A stretch of DNA of 64,000 nt from the NCBI RefSeq assembly GCF_007993815.1, contig NZ_VJWE01000015.1, positions 196,694-260,693 on the forward strand, in the 5' to 3' direction. Shown piece after piece: positions 52,486 to 60,152 of the stretch. Each line of letters starts with the position of its first letter. Positions within the stretch are counted from its first letter, which is position 1. Both the position numbers and the translations under genes were made by a program. This DNA is from Acidovorax delafieldii (GTDB lineage Bacteria > Pseudomonadota > Gammaproteobacteria > Burkholderiales > Burkholderiaceae_C). Below the pieces are notes generated by a model that was given only the letters and a program-made list of their open reading frames with translations, did no database searches and was not told the DNA's origin.

Positions 52486-52510
52486 GAACATTTGTTCTAT
52501 ATACGAACAA
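52486..52510. promoter_or_regulatory. Candidate PcaR operator with three half-sites
   Basis: GAACA (52486), TGTTC (52493) and GAACAA (52505) give one inverted pair with 2-base spacing and one, TTGTTC/GAACAA, with 7-base spacing. The array lies 50-70 bases before pcaI in the pcaR-pcaI divergent region; a TATAAT lies just upstream at 52471. Confidence 0.6.
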
Positions 52511-52558
52511 ATTTCAGAGAGACGAGACAACAAACAAGCAAACCAAGAAAGCGTTGCA

Positions 52559-53260
52559 ATGATCAACAAACTGGCGGACTCGGTGGCCCAGGCCCTTGCG
52601 GGGGTAAAGGATGGTGCCACGGTGTTGATAGGCGGGTTCGGCACGGCCGGCATTCCGGGCGAGCTGATCGATGGCCTCATCGCCCACGGTGCGCGGGACC
52701 TCACGGTGGTCAACAACAACGCAGGCAATGCCGACCAGGGCCTGGCTGCGCTGCTCAAGGCGGGCCAGGTGCGCAAGATCATCTGCAGCTTTCCGCGCCA
52801 GGTGGACAGCTATGTGTTCGATGACCTGTATCGCAGTGGCAAGCTCGAACTCGAACTCGTGCCCCAGGGCAATCTGGCCGAGCGCCTGCGGGCTGCGGGC
52901 GCGGGCATCGGCGCCTTTTTCTGCCCCACGGCCTATGGCACCGAACTGGCTGCGGGCAAGGAAACGCGTGAGATCAACGGCAAACACTACGTGCTCGAAT
53001 ACCCCATCCACGGCGATGTGGCCCTGGTCAAGGCCGAGAAGGGTGACCGCTGGGGCAACCTCACCTACCGCATGTCGGCGCGCAACTTTGGCCCGGTGAT
53101 GGCCACCGCTGCCAAGACCACGATTGCCACGGTGCACGAAGTGGTGGAGCTGGGCGCGCTGGACCCCGAGGCCATCGTCACCCCCGGCATCTACGTGACG
53201 CATGTCGTCAAGATCGACCGCACGGCCACGCAGGCGGGCGGATTCAAGAAATCCGCGTGA
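52559..53260 (+). CDS. pcaI: 3-oxoadipate CoA-transferase subunit A
   Basis: Activates beta-ketoadipate with CoA from succinyl-CoA, together with PcaJ. 233 aa; the CoA-transferase family I motif is VLIGGFGTAGIPGELIDGLI, followed by LTVVNNNAGNADQGLAALLK. It also contains GAGIGAFFCPTAYGTELAAG and GDVALVKAEKGDRWGNLTYR. It is the first gene of the operon controlled from the pcaR promoter region. Confidence 0.93.
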   Translation: MINKLADSVAQALAGVKDGATVLIGGFGTAGIPGELIDGLIAHGARDLTVVNNNAGNADQGLAALLKAGQVRKIICSFPRQVDSYVFDDLYRSGKLELELVPQGNLAERLRAAGAGIGAFFCPTAYGTELAAGKETREINGKHYVLEYPIHGDVALVKAEKGDRWGNLTYRMSARNFGPVMATAAKTTIATVHEVVELGALDPEAIVTPGIYVTHVVKIDRTATQAGGFKKSA

Positions 53261-53312
53261 TATTGGCCCCAAGCGCAGAAAGAATAAGCATGAGCAGCTA
53301 TCAAAAGCGTAG
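53258..53312 (-). repeat. Dispersed repeat, copy 7, containing the pcaJ start codon
   Basis: Minus-strand reading: CTTTTGATAGCTGCTCATGC, TTATTCTTTCTGCGCTTGGG, GCCAATAT. Against copy 1 it matches ATAGCTGCTC-TGCTTAT, GCGCT and the GGCC/AGCC-TAT end. It spans from the pcaI stop codon to codon 8 of pcaJ. Confidence 0.7.
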
Positions 53313-53940
53313 TAAAGACGAGCTGGCGAAACGCGTGGCGCAAGACATCCACGACGGCGCCTACGTCAACCTGGGCATCGGCCAGCCGACCTTGGTCGCC
53401 AACCACATCCCGGCAGGCCGCGAAGTCATCCTGCAAAGCGAAAACGGCATCCTGGGCATGGGCCCTGCGCCCGCTGCGGGGCTGGAGGACTATGACCTGA
53501 TCAACGCGGGCAAGCAGCCCGTGACCTTGCTGCCCGGCGGCGCGTACTTCCACCACGCCGACAGCTTCGCGATGATGCGCGGTGGCCACCTCGACATCTG
53601 CGTGCTGGGCGCCTTCCAGGTCAGCGCTACGGGCGACCTGGCCAACTGGAGCACGGGCGAGCCCGGCGCCATCCCCGCCGTGGGCGGCGCGATGGACCTG
53701 GCCATCGGCGCCAAGCAGACCTGGGTGATGATGGACCTGCTGACCAAGCAGGGCGCGAGCAAGATCGTGGCGCAGTGCACCTACCCGCTCACCGGTGTCG
53801 CCTGCGTGAAGCGCATCTACACCGATCTGTGCACACTGGCCTGCACGCCCACCGGGCTGCAGCTCATCGACACCGTGCCCGGCCTGTCGCACGCTGAGCT
53901 GGAGCAACTGGTGGGCCTGCCCATCCGTGCAGCCGACTGA
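53290..53940 (+). CDS. pcaJ: 3-oxoadipate CoA-transferase subunit B
   Basis: 216 aa, partner of PcaI. The catalytic Glu is E51 in ILQSENGILGMGP. LGIGQPTLVANHI, INAGKQPVTLLPGGAYFHHA and GGHLDICVLGAFQVSATGDL match the family. The first seven codons (MSSYQKR) and the start ATG fall inside a dispersed repeat read backwards; AAGAATAAGC before the ATG also comes from it. No other in-frame start before the conserved part is as good, so the repeat now sets the N-terminus. Confidence 0.93.
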   Translation: MSSYQKRSKDELAKRVAQDIHDGAYVNLGIGQPTLVANHIPAGREVILQSENGILGMGPAPAAGLEDYDLINAGKQPVTLLPGGAYFHHADSFAMMRGGHLDICVLGAFQVSATGDLANWSTGEPGAIPAVGGAMDLAIGAKQTWVMMDLLTKQGASKIVAQCTYPLTGVACVKRIYTDLCTLACTPTGLQLIDTVPGLSHAELEQLVGLPIRAAD

Positions 53941-53974
53941 CCGAATCCCCCCCAACAAACGAGGAGACAAAACC

Positions 53975-55186
53975 GTGAGCCAACAACGCCAAGCCTTCAT
54001 CTGCGACGCCATCCGTACCCCCTTCGGCCGCTACGGCGGCGCGCTCTCCAGCGTACGCACCGATGACCTGGGTGCCATACCCATCAAGGCGCTGATGGAT
54101 CGCAACCCCGGCGTGGACTGGGCGGCCGTGACCGACGTGCTCTACGGCTGCGCCAACCAGGCCGGTGAAGACAACCGCAACGTGGCCCACATGAGCAGCC
54201 TGCTGGCGGGCCTGCCGATCGACGTGGCCGGCGCCACCATCAACCGCCTGTGCGGTTCGGGCCTGGACGCCGTGGGCACCGCAGCGCGCGCCATCAAGGC
54301 GGGCGAGGCGGGCCTGATGATCGCGGGCGGCGTGGAGAGCATGAGCCGCGCCCCCTTCGTCATGCCCAAGGCCGAGAGCGCCTTCAGCCGCAACAACGCG
54401 GTGTATGACACCACCATCGGTTGGCGCTTTGTCAACAAGCTGATGAAGGAAAAGTACGGTGTGGACTCCATGCCAGAAACCGCCGAGAACGTGGCCACCG
54501 ACTTCAAGATTGAGCGCGAAGCCCAGGACCAGATGGCCCTGCGCAGCCAGCTCAATGCCGTGGCCGCCATCAAGGCCGGGCACCTGGCGCGCGAGATCGT
54601 GCCGGTGCACATCCCGCAAAAAAAGGGCGACGCGATCATCGTGAGCCAGGACGAACACCCGCGCGAGACCAGCCTGGAAGCGCTGGCCAAGCTCAAGGGC
54701 GTGGTGCGGCCCGATGGCACGGTGACGGCGGGCAACGCCAGCGGCGTGAACGACGGCGCCTGTGCGCTGCTGCTGGCCGATGAAGCCGACGCCGCCAAGT
54801 ACGGCCTCAAGCCCCGCGCCCGCGTGGTGGGCATGGCCGTGGCCGGTGTGGCGCCGCGCATCATGGGCTTTGGCCCCACGCCCGCGACGCTGAAGGTGCT
54901 GGCGCAGACGGGCCTGACCATTGACCACATGGATGTGATCGAACTGAACGAAGCCTTTGCCGCGCAAGGCTTGGCCGTGTTGCGGGCCCTGGGCCTCAAG
55001 GACGACGACGCGCGTGTGAACGCCTGGGGCGGCGCCATTGCGCTGGGCCACCCGCTGGGCGCCAGCGGCGCGCGCCTGGTCACCACCGCCGTCAACCGCC
55101 TGCACGAACACGCCGGGAAGTACGCGCTGTGCACCATGTGCATCGGCGTGGGCCAGGGCATTGCCGTGATCCTGGAGCGCGTGTGA
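53975..55186 (+). CDS. pcaF: 3-oxoadipyl-CoA thiolase
   Basis: Cleaves beta-ketoadipyl-CoA to succinyl-CoA and acetyl-CoA. 403 aa; the nucleophile is C93 in NRLCGSGLDAVG, the base His is in GGAIALGHPLGASGARL, and the second Cys is in CTMCIGVGQG. The N-terminal AFICDAIRTPFGRYGGALSS is standard. The GTG start at 53975 follows GAGGAG. The stop overlaps the GTG of the next gene. Confidence 0.94.
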   Translation: MSQQRQAFICDAIRTPFGRYGGALSSVRTDDLGAIPIKALMDRNPGVDWAAVTDVLYGCANQAGEDNRNVAHMSSLLAGLPIDVAGATINRLCGSGLDAVGTAARAIKAGEAGLMIAGGVESMSRAPFVMPKAESAFSRNNAVYDTTIGWRFVNKLMKEKYGVDSMPETAENVATDFKIEREAQDQMALRSQLNAVAAIKAGHLAREIVPVHIPQKKGDAIIVSQDEHPRETSLEALAKLKGVVRPDGTVTAGNASGVNDGACALLLADEADAAKYGLKPRARVVGMAVAGVAPRIMGFGPTPATLKVLAQTGLTIDHMDVIELNEAFAAQGLAVLRALGLKDDDARVNAWGGAIALGHPLGASGARLVTTAVNRLHEHAGKYALCTMCIGVGQGIAVILERV

Positions 55187-55926
55187 CCGTGATTGAGCGC
55201 AACCCCACGCCGGTCACCGTCATCACCGGTGCCAGCAACGGCATCGGCCGCGCGATTGCCGAAGCCGTGCTGGCCCAGGGCCACGCCGTGGTCAATCTGG
55301 ACTACGTGCTGCCCAGCTGGAGCCACCCGCAACTCACCTCGTACCAGGGCGACCTGACCAATGAAGCCTCGACCCGCGAACGCGCGGCCGAGATTGCGGC
55401 CAAGCACAACGTCACCGCACTGGTAAACAACGCGGGCGCCACGCGCCCTGGCACCATCGACACGGCGACCACAGCCCAACTGGATGACGTGGTAGGGCTG
55501 CACCTGCGCGCGCCCATGCTGCTGGTGCAGGCCTTTTTGCCCACATTGCGCGCCAGCGGGCAGGGCCGCATCGTCAACATGTCATCGCGCGCCGCTTTGG
55601 GCAAGGGCGAGCGCATCGTCTACTCCGGCACCAAGGCCGGAATGATCGGCATGACACGCACGCTGGCCATGGAGCTGGGGCGTGACGGCATCACCGTCAA
55701 CGCGATTGGCCCCGGGCCCATCGCCACCGAGCTGTTCCGCCAGAGCAACCCCGACGGTGCGCCGCAGACGCAGCGCATCCTGAACAGCATCGCCGTGGGC
55801 CGCATGGGCACGCCCGACGACGTGGCGCGCGCGGCGCTGTTTTTCCTCTCGCCCGACAACGGTTTCGTGACCGGGCAGGTGTTGTACGTGTGCGGAGGCA
55901 CCACGCTGGGAGTGGCGCCTGTTTAG
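55183..55926 (+). CDS. SDR-family oxidoreductase in the pca operon
   Basis: 247 aa classical short-chain dehydrogenase: TGASNGIG coenzyme loop, ALVNNAGATRP, catalytic Ser in IVNMSSRAALGKG and Tyr/Lys in IVYSGTKAGMIGMTRTLAME. The start is GTG 55183 (GTGA overlap with pcaF) or GTG 55189. Tight coupling suggests a role in aromatic or side-chain catabolism, for example dehydrogenation of a hydroxy or dihydrodiol intermediate, but no pca step requires it and the substrate is unknown. Confidence 0.87.
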   Translation: MTVIERNPTPVTVITGASNGIGRAIAEAVLAQGHAVVNLDYVLPSWSHPQLTSYQGDLTNEASTRERAAEIAAKHNVTALVNNAGATRPGTIDTATTAQLDDVVGLHLRAPMLLVQAFLPTLRASGQGRIVNMSSRAALGKGERIVYSGTKAGMIGMTRTLAMELGRDGITVNAIGPGPIATELFRQSNPDGAPQTQRILNSIAVGRMGTPDDVARAALFFLSPDNGFVTGQVLYVCGGTTLGVAPV

Positions 55927-56088
55927 CAACCTGAACTGATCTTCCTTGCCGCCCCGCAAGGGGCACCCCCCGTTCTCGTCCGGAGGCCTCGGCGCCCGGT
56001 TGAGGCCACGGCGCGGCCAGACGCGGGCCCACGCGGCCCTGGTGGCACCGACCCATTCATTCATCCACCTTCTTGAAGGAGACAAACC

Positions 56089-57093
56089 ATGACCCATTCC
56101 ATCCACACCACCCGCCGCTTCGCGCTGTCGGCCGCTGCAGTCACCGCCCTCGCTGGTATCGGCCTGCTGGGCAGCAGTGCTGCGCTCGCCCAGGCTTATC
56201 CGACCAAGCCCGTCACTATCGTCGTGCCCTTTGCAGCAGGTGGCACCACCGACATCCTGGCCCGCATCATTGGCCAGGCGCTGACCACCGAGCTGGGCCA
56301 ATCCGTCATCGTGGACAACCGCGCAGGTGCGGGCGGCAACATCGGCGGGGCCATGGCGGCCAAGGCCCCGGCAGATGGTTACACCCTCTTCATGGGCACG
56401 GTGGGCACCCACGCCATCAACGCCAGCCTGTACAAGAAGATGCCGTTCGACCCCATCAAGGACTTTGCCCCGCTGACGCGCGTGGCCAATGTGCCGAACC
56501 TGCTGGTGGCCAACCCGGCACAGCCCTACAAGAGCGTGAAGGAGCTGATCGCCTACGCGAAGGCCAACCCTGGCAAGGTCAACTTTGGCTCCTCGGGCAA
56601 CGGCAGCTCCATCCACCTGTCGGGCGAGCTGTTCAAGAGCCTCGCCAAGGTGGACATGGTGCACGTGCCCTACAAGGGCAGCGCACCGGCCGTGACCGAC
56701 CTGCTGGGCAACCAGATCGGCATCATGTTCGACAACATGCCCTCGGCCATCCAGCACGTGCGCAGCGGCAAGCTGGTGCCCATTGCCGTGACCACGGCCA
56801 AGCGCTCGCCCGAGCTGCCCAACGTGCCCACCATCGCCGAAGCGGGCGTGCCGGGCTATGAAGCCACCTCGTGGTTTGGCATGTTCGCGCCCGCTGGCAC
56901 GCCTGCGCCGGTGCTGGCCAAGCTCAACACCGCATTGGTCAAGGTGCTGAACCAGGCCGAGGTGAAGAAAAAGATCAACGAGCAGGGCGCCGAGACGTAC
57001 AGCGAAACGCCCGAGCAGTTTGCTGCCTTCATCCAGGCGGAGTCCGTCAAATGGGGCAAGGTCGTGAAGGAGTCTGGGGCGAGCCTGGACTAA
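56089..57093 (+). CDS. Bug-family (TctC-type) periplasmic binding protein
   Basis: 334 aa with signal peptide ending SSAALAQA. Bug family text is clear: YPTKPVTIVVPFAAGGTTDI, VDNRAGAGGNIGGAMAAKAP, VHVPYKGSAPAVTDLLGNQI and FGMFAPAGTPAPVLAKLNTA. It may collect the aromatic acid or a precursor that induces the pca genes. The TctA/TctB membrane parts are absent here, as is common for betaproteobacterial Bug genes. ATG 56089 follows AAGGAGACAAACC. It ends at a hairpin terminator. Confidence 0.92.
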   Translation: MTHSIHTTRRFALSAAAVTALAGIGLLGSSAALAQAYPTKPVTIVVPFAAGGTTDILARIIGQALTTELGQSVIVDNRAGAGGNIGGAMAAKAPADGYTLFMGTVGTHAINASLYKKMPFDPIKDFAPLTRVANVPNLLVANPAQPYKSVKELIAYAKANPGKVNFGSSGNGSSIHLSGELFKSLAKVDMVHVPYKGSAPAVTDLLGNQIGIMFDNMPSAIQHVRSGKLVPIAVTTAKRSPELPNVPTIAEAGVPGYEATSWFGMFAPAGTPAPVLAKLNTALVKVLNQAEVKKKINEQGAETYSETPEQFAAFIQAESVKWGKVVKESGASLD

Positions 57094-57109
57094 GCGCTAC
57101 CAAGATTTT

Positions 57110-57170
57110 TTGTAGCTACCAGATTGATAGCTGCTACCGCTCATGCATCGGGCGGTAGCAGCTATTTTTG
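57110..57170 (+). repeat. Dispersed repeat, copy 8, folded into a terminator
   Basis: GATTGATAGCTGCTACCGC followed by its mirror AGCAGCTAT: two repeat ends facing each other after the Bug gene. Confidence 0.6.
57127..57169 (+). terminator. Intrinsic terminator of the pca operon
   Basis: ATAGCTGCTACCGC pairs perfectly with GCGGTAGCAGCTAT (14 bp) around an 11-base loop and is followed by TTTTT. It is built from the dispersed repeat and lies 35-75 bases after the Bug stop codon. Confidence 0.88.
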
Positions 57171-57192
57171 TTTCACATTCGGGTCGGCAGGA

Positions 57193-57795
57193 TCACTGCA
57201 CCCGGTACACACGCCCCGTCTGCGCGCCTTCCACGCTGCGCTGGTAGGCCAGCGCCACGCGTGCGGCAGGCGCCGGCTCGAACCCCGGGAAGAACGGCCC
57301 GTAGCTGCCCATCGACTCGGTCAGCACTGTGGGGCTGATGGCGTTGATGCGCAGGCCGCGCGGCAACTCGATGGCTGCGGCGGCCACAAAACCTTCGATG
57401 GCCGCGTTCACGGCCGTGGCGCTGGCGCCGTTGCGGATGGGCTCAATCGACAGGATGCCCGCCGTCAGCGTGATGGAGCCGCCATCGTTCAGATACTTCT
57501 GGCCGACCAGCGCCAGCTGCACCTGGCCCAGCAATTTGTCCTGCAGGCCCAGGTTGAACTGCTCGGCCGTCATTTCCGCCAGCGGGCCAAAGTGCAGGTT
57601 GCCTGCGGTGCTCACGATGGCATCGACTTTGCCGACGGCTTCGAACAGTTGGGCAACCGCGCCTGGCTGCGAGAAGTCCGCACGGTGCGTGCCGCTGCTG
57701 CGGCCCACGGTGATCACGTCGTGGCGTGCGCCCAGGTTGGCCAGCACGGCCTGGCCGATGGTGCCGCTCGCGCCGATGAGAAGAATCTTGGACAT
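57193..57795 (-). CDS. Short-chain dehydrogenase-like protein lacking the Tyr-x3-Lys motif
   Basis: 200 aa. The N-terminal coenzyme loop is ILLIGASGTIGQAVL; IVSTAGNLHFGPL and ITLTAGILSIEPI follow. At the place of the catalytic YxxxK it reads NGASATAVNAAIEGFVAAAA, so Tyr and Lys are missing, though the fold is kept. NADP binding without ordinary reductase activity is likely, or catalysis by other residues. ATG 57795 follows AAGGAAA. It is divergent from a LysR gene that probably controls it. Confidence 0.82.
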   Translation of the reverse strand: MSKILLIGASGTIGQAVLANLGARHDVITVGRSSGTHRADFSQPGAVAQLFEAVGKVDAIVSTAGNLHFGPLAEMTAEQFNLGLQDKLLGQVQLALVGQKYLNDGGSITLTAGILSIEPIRNGASATAVNAAIEGFVAAAAIELPRGLRINAISPTVLTESMGSYGPFFPGFEPAPAARVALAYQRSVEGAQTGRVYRVQ

Positions 57796-57853
57796 GGTGT
57801 TTTCCTTGGGTGTCAAAAAGGGTTGATGAGGAACTGACAGCCCGATTCTTTTG

Positions 57854-57910
57854 CTAATCAATCGGAACATAAAGTACCTGCAAGTTATGCTTGTGCTAAC
57901 CGTTGATTAG
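57854..57910. promoter_or_regulatory. LysR-type regulator binding region
   Basis: CTAATCAA (57854-57861) and TTGATTAG (57903-57910) are exact inverted 8-mers 41 bases apart in the divergent region of the SDR-like and LysR genes, the layout expected for a looped tetramer site. Confidence 0.5.
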
Positions 57911-57927
57911 GAATTGAGGGAGTTGCC

Positions 57928-58815
57928 GTGGACAAGCTGCGCAATATGGAAGTCATGGTGGCCGTGGTGGAGGCCGGCAGCTTTGCCGCTGCCGCGCGCC
58001 AGCTGCAGATCTCCGCCGTGATGGTGGGCAAGCACATCCAGCAGCTGGAGACGCACCTGGGCGCGCGCCTGTTCCAGCGCAGCACGCGCCAGAACAGCCT
58101 GACCGAGGTGGGCGCCGCGTTCTACGACGACAGCAAACGCGTGCTGGAGCAGGTGCGCTGGGCCGAGTCCGCCGTGGAGCGCAGCCGCGCCGTGCCGCAG
58201 GGCCTGCTGCGGGTGAGCGCGCCCTTCACGCTGGGCAACCACGTGATCGCGCCGCTGGTGGCCGACTTTCTGCAGCGCCACGACCAGGTGCGTGTGGACC
58301 TGCAACTGACCGACAGCGTGGTGGACCTGGCAGGCGAGGGCTTTGACGTGGCCGTGCGCATTGGCCAGGTGGTGAACGAGGGCCTGGTGGCGCGCCCGCT
58401 GCGCCCCTACCGCATGGTGATTGCCGCAGCACCCGTGTACCTGCAGCGCCACGGCACGCCCGAACGCGCGGCCGACCTGGCGCGCCACCAGTGCCTCAGC
58501 CACTCGGTGTGGCAGCGCCGGGTGGAATGGACCTTGCGCGACGGCAACGAGGATTTCTTCTGGCCCGAGAACGCGCGCTTTGTGTGCAACCAGGGCGATG
58601 GCCTGCGCCAGGCGGCGTTGCGCGGCCTGGGCCTGATCATGCAACCCGAGGTGCTACTGGCCGACGACCTGACCAGTGGCGTGCTGGTGCCGGTGATGCA
58701 GCACTGCCTGCCCGTGCCGCGCCCGATGCACCTGGTGTATGCGCCCGACCGGCGGCAACTGCCCAAGCTGGCGCGGTTTGTGGAGCATGTGGTGGGCGCG
58801 CTGGGCGCAGCCTGA
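57928..58815 (+). CDS. LysR-family transcriptional regulator
   Basis: 295 aa. The N-terminal HTH is VMVAVVEAGSFAAAARQLQI, with SAVMVGKHIQQLETHLGARL and FQRSTRQNSLTEVGAAFYDD; the C-terminal effector domain includes VDLAGEGFDVAVRIGQVVNE and RPMHLVYAPDRRQLPKLARF. It starts at GTG 57928 after GAGGGAG. It belongs to the large subgroup that activates a divergent dehydrogenase gene; the ligand is unknown. Confidence 0.92.
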   Translation: MDKLRNMEVMVAVVEAGSFAAAARQLQISAVMVGKHIQQLETHLGARLFQRSTRQNSLTEVGAAFYDDSKRVLEQVRWAESAVERSRAVPQGLLRVSAPFTLGNHVIAPLVADFLQRHDQVRVDLQLTDSVVDLAGEGFDVAVRIGQVVNEGLVARPLRPYRMVIAAAPVYLQRHGTPERAADLARHQCLSHSVWQRRVEWTLRDGNEDFFWPENARFVCNQGDGLRQAALRGLGLIMQPEVLLADDLTSGVLVPVMQHCLPVPRPMHLVYAPDRRQLPKLARFVEHVVGALGAA

Positions 58816-58893
58816 GCGGTGCGGGTCAGGCTTGTGCGCCGGGGGGGGGCACAGCTGGAGGCCTGGGGCCTTGGGCGTGACGCCCAGGGTCGC

Positions 58894-59355
58894 TCACTCC
58901 ACGGCGTCGCGGGGCGCCACGGGCCCGATCTTGAACACGCCGCTCACCCGCGCACAGGGCACGCCATCAGCTGTGACCAGCCCTTGCGCAAACACCAGAG
59001 AGCGTGTGATGCGCAGCGGCTCGGCCTCGCCCTCCACCCAGGCGCCCAGCGGGGCGGGGGCCAGGTAGTCGATCTGCAGGCTGATGGTGGGCAGGAAGCG
59101 GTCCGACACCTGGTCGCTTTTGCGGTGCACCGACAGCGGCACCAGCATGTCGCAGAACGTGGCCATCATGCCGCCGTGCAGGTTGCCCATGGGGTTGGTG
59201 TGGCGCGGCTCCACGCGAAAGCCGAACTTCACCACGTTGCCCTGGTGCAGCACATACAGCGGGCCGTTGTGCTGGATGTAAGGGCCCCCGGCCACCAGCG
59301 GCGCAAAACCTGCGGGGATGGGGGCGGTGGTGGCGTTCTCGGGGGCGTGCGTCAT
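58894..59355 (-). CDS. PaaI-type hotdog thioesterase
   Basis: 153 aa. The hotdog signature is NPMGNLHGGMMATFCDMLVP, where HGG and the downstream Asp form the thioesterase site; ISLQIDYLAPAPLGAWVEGE and CARVSGVFKI complete the domain. It hydrolyses an acyl-CoA of unknown type. Its ATG overlaps the stop of the transglutaminase-like gene, so both are made from one message. Confidence 0.87.
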   Translation of the reverse strand: MTHAPENATTAPIPAGFAPLVAGGPYIQHNGPLYVLHQGNVVKFGFRVEPRHTNPMGNLHGGMMATFCDMLVPLSVHRKSDQVSDRFLPTISLQIDYLAPAPLGAWVEGEAEPLRITRSLVFAQGLVTADGVPCARVSGVFKIGPVAPRDAVE

Positions 59356-60047
59356 CAGCGGGCTTCCTTTTCATTTTCAATGTCGTTGGCAAAACTGGCG
59401 TCCTGCAGGCTGCTGCGGGTGGCGTCACCCTGCAGCCAGCCGCCGTACACCGTGCGAAAGTCGGCCACGATCTGCGCGAGCGGCATGTCGTCAAACGCGC
59501 CGCGCTGGTGCACATATTCCATGTGGCGTGCGCCCGATTGGTCGAACGGGTGGTAGATGGAATCGTTCTCGCCGTCGAACTCCAGCGGCAGCAGGCCAAA
59601 GCGCTCGCACAGCTCGATGTTGAAGGCGGGTGTGGCCTTGCGCCAGGCGCCATCCAGCCAGATGTCGGTATAGCCATGCCAGATGAAGAGGTCGGTCTTC
59701 ATGGTCTCGCGCATGCGCTCGGTGCTCAGGTGGTTGCGCACATCGGCAAACCCCATGCGCGCCGGGATGCCCGCCGCACGGCATGCGGCCGTCAGCAGCG
59801 CGGCCTTGGGCACGCACCAGCCGTAGCCGTTGGCCAGCACGGTACTGGCCGTCATGCCCTGGGGCGACAGGTCGATGCGGTAGGGGTCGTAGCGGAAACC
59901 ATCGCGCACGGCCAGGTACAGGGCCACCGCGCGTTCGCGGCCTGTGGCGCCGTGCGCGTGTTGGGCAGCAAAGGCCTGGATCGAAGGTGCGTCGCTGTCG
60001 ATAAGGGCCGTGGCACGCAGGTGTGCGGGCGTGGGTGCGGTGGTCAT
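59355..60047 (-). CDS. Transglutaminase-like cysteine protease-fold protein
   Basis: 230 aa. The Cys-His-Asp fold is visible: C78 in ANGYGWCVPKAALLTAACRA, His in LFIWHGYTDIWLDGAWRKAT and the acidic residue in that same DIWLDG. No signal peptide or membrane helix, so cytoplasmic. It is translationally coupled to the thioesterase; a joint role (for example release or transfer of an acyl group) is speculative. Confidence 0.85.
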   Translation of the reverse strand: MTTAPTPAHLRATALIDSDAPSIQAFAAQHAHGATGRERAVALYLAVRDGFRYDPYRIDLSPQGMTASTVLANGYGWCVPKAALLTAACRAAGIPARMGFADVRNHLSTERMRETMKTDLFIWHGYTDIWLDGAWRKATPAFNIELCERFGLLPLEFDGENDSIYHPFDQSGARHMEYVHQRGAFDDMPLAQIVADFRTVYGGWLQGDATRSSLQDASFANDIENEKEAR

Positions 60048-60152
60048 TGTTGTGTGTCTCCTGCAGTCGGACGGAGGCCAGTGTGCGGGCCTCGGGCACC
60101 CGATGCTGTCACAGGTGCGCCAGCCTTGCTGCGCCAGGGCTGGAAGCCTTGG

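Noticed and set aside
55951..55964. GCCCC-GCAA-GGGGC hairpin after the pca-operon SDR as a terminator
   Set aside because: The stem is only 5 bp and no T run follows; the Bug gene downstream is co-oriented.
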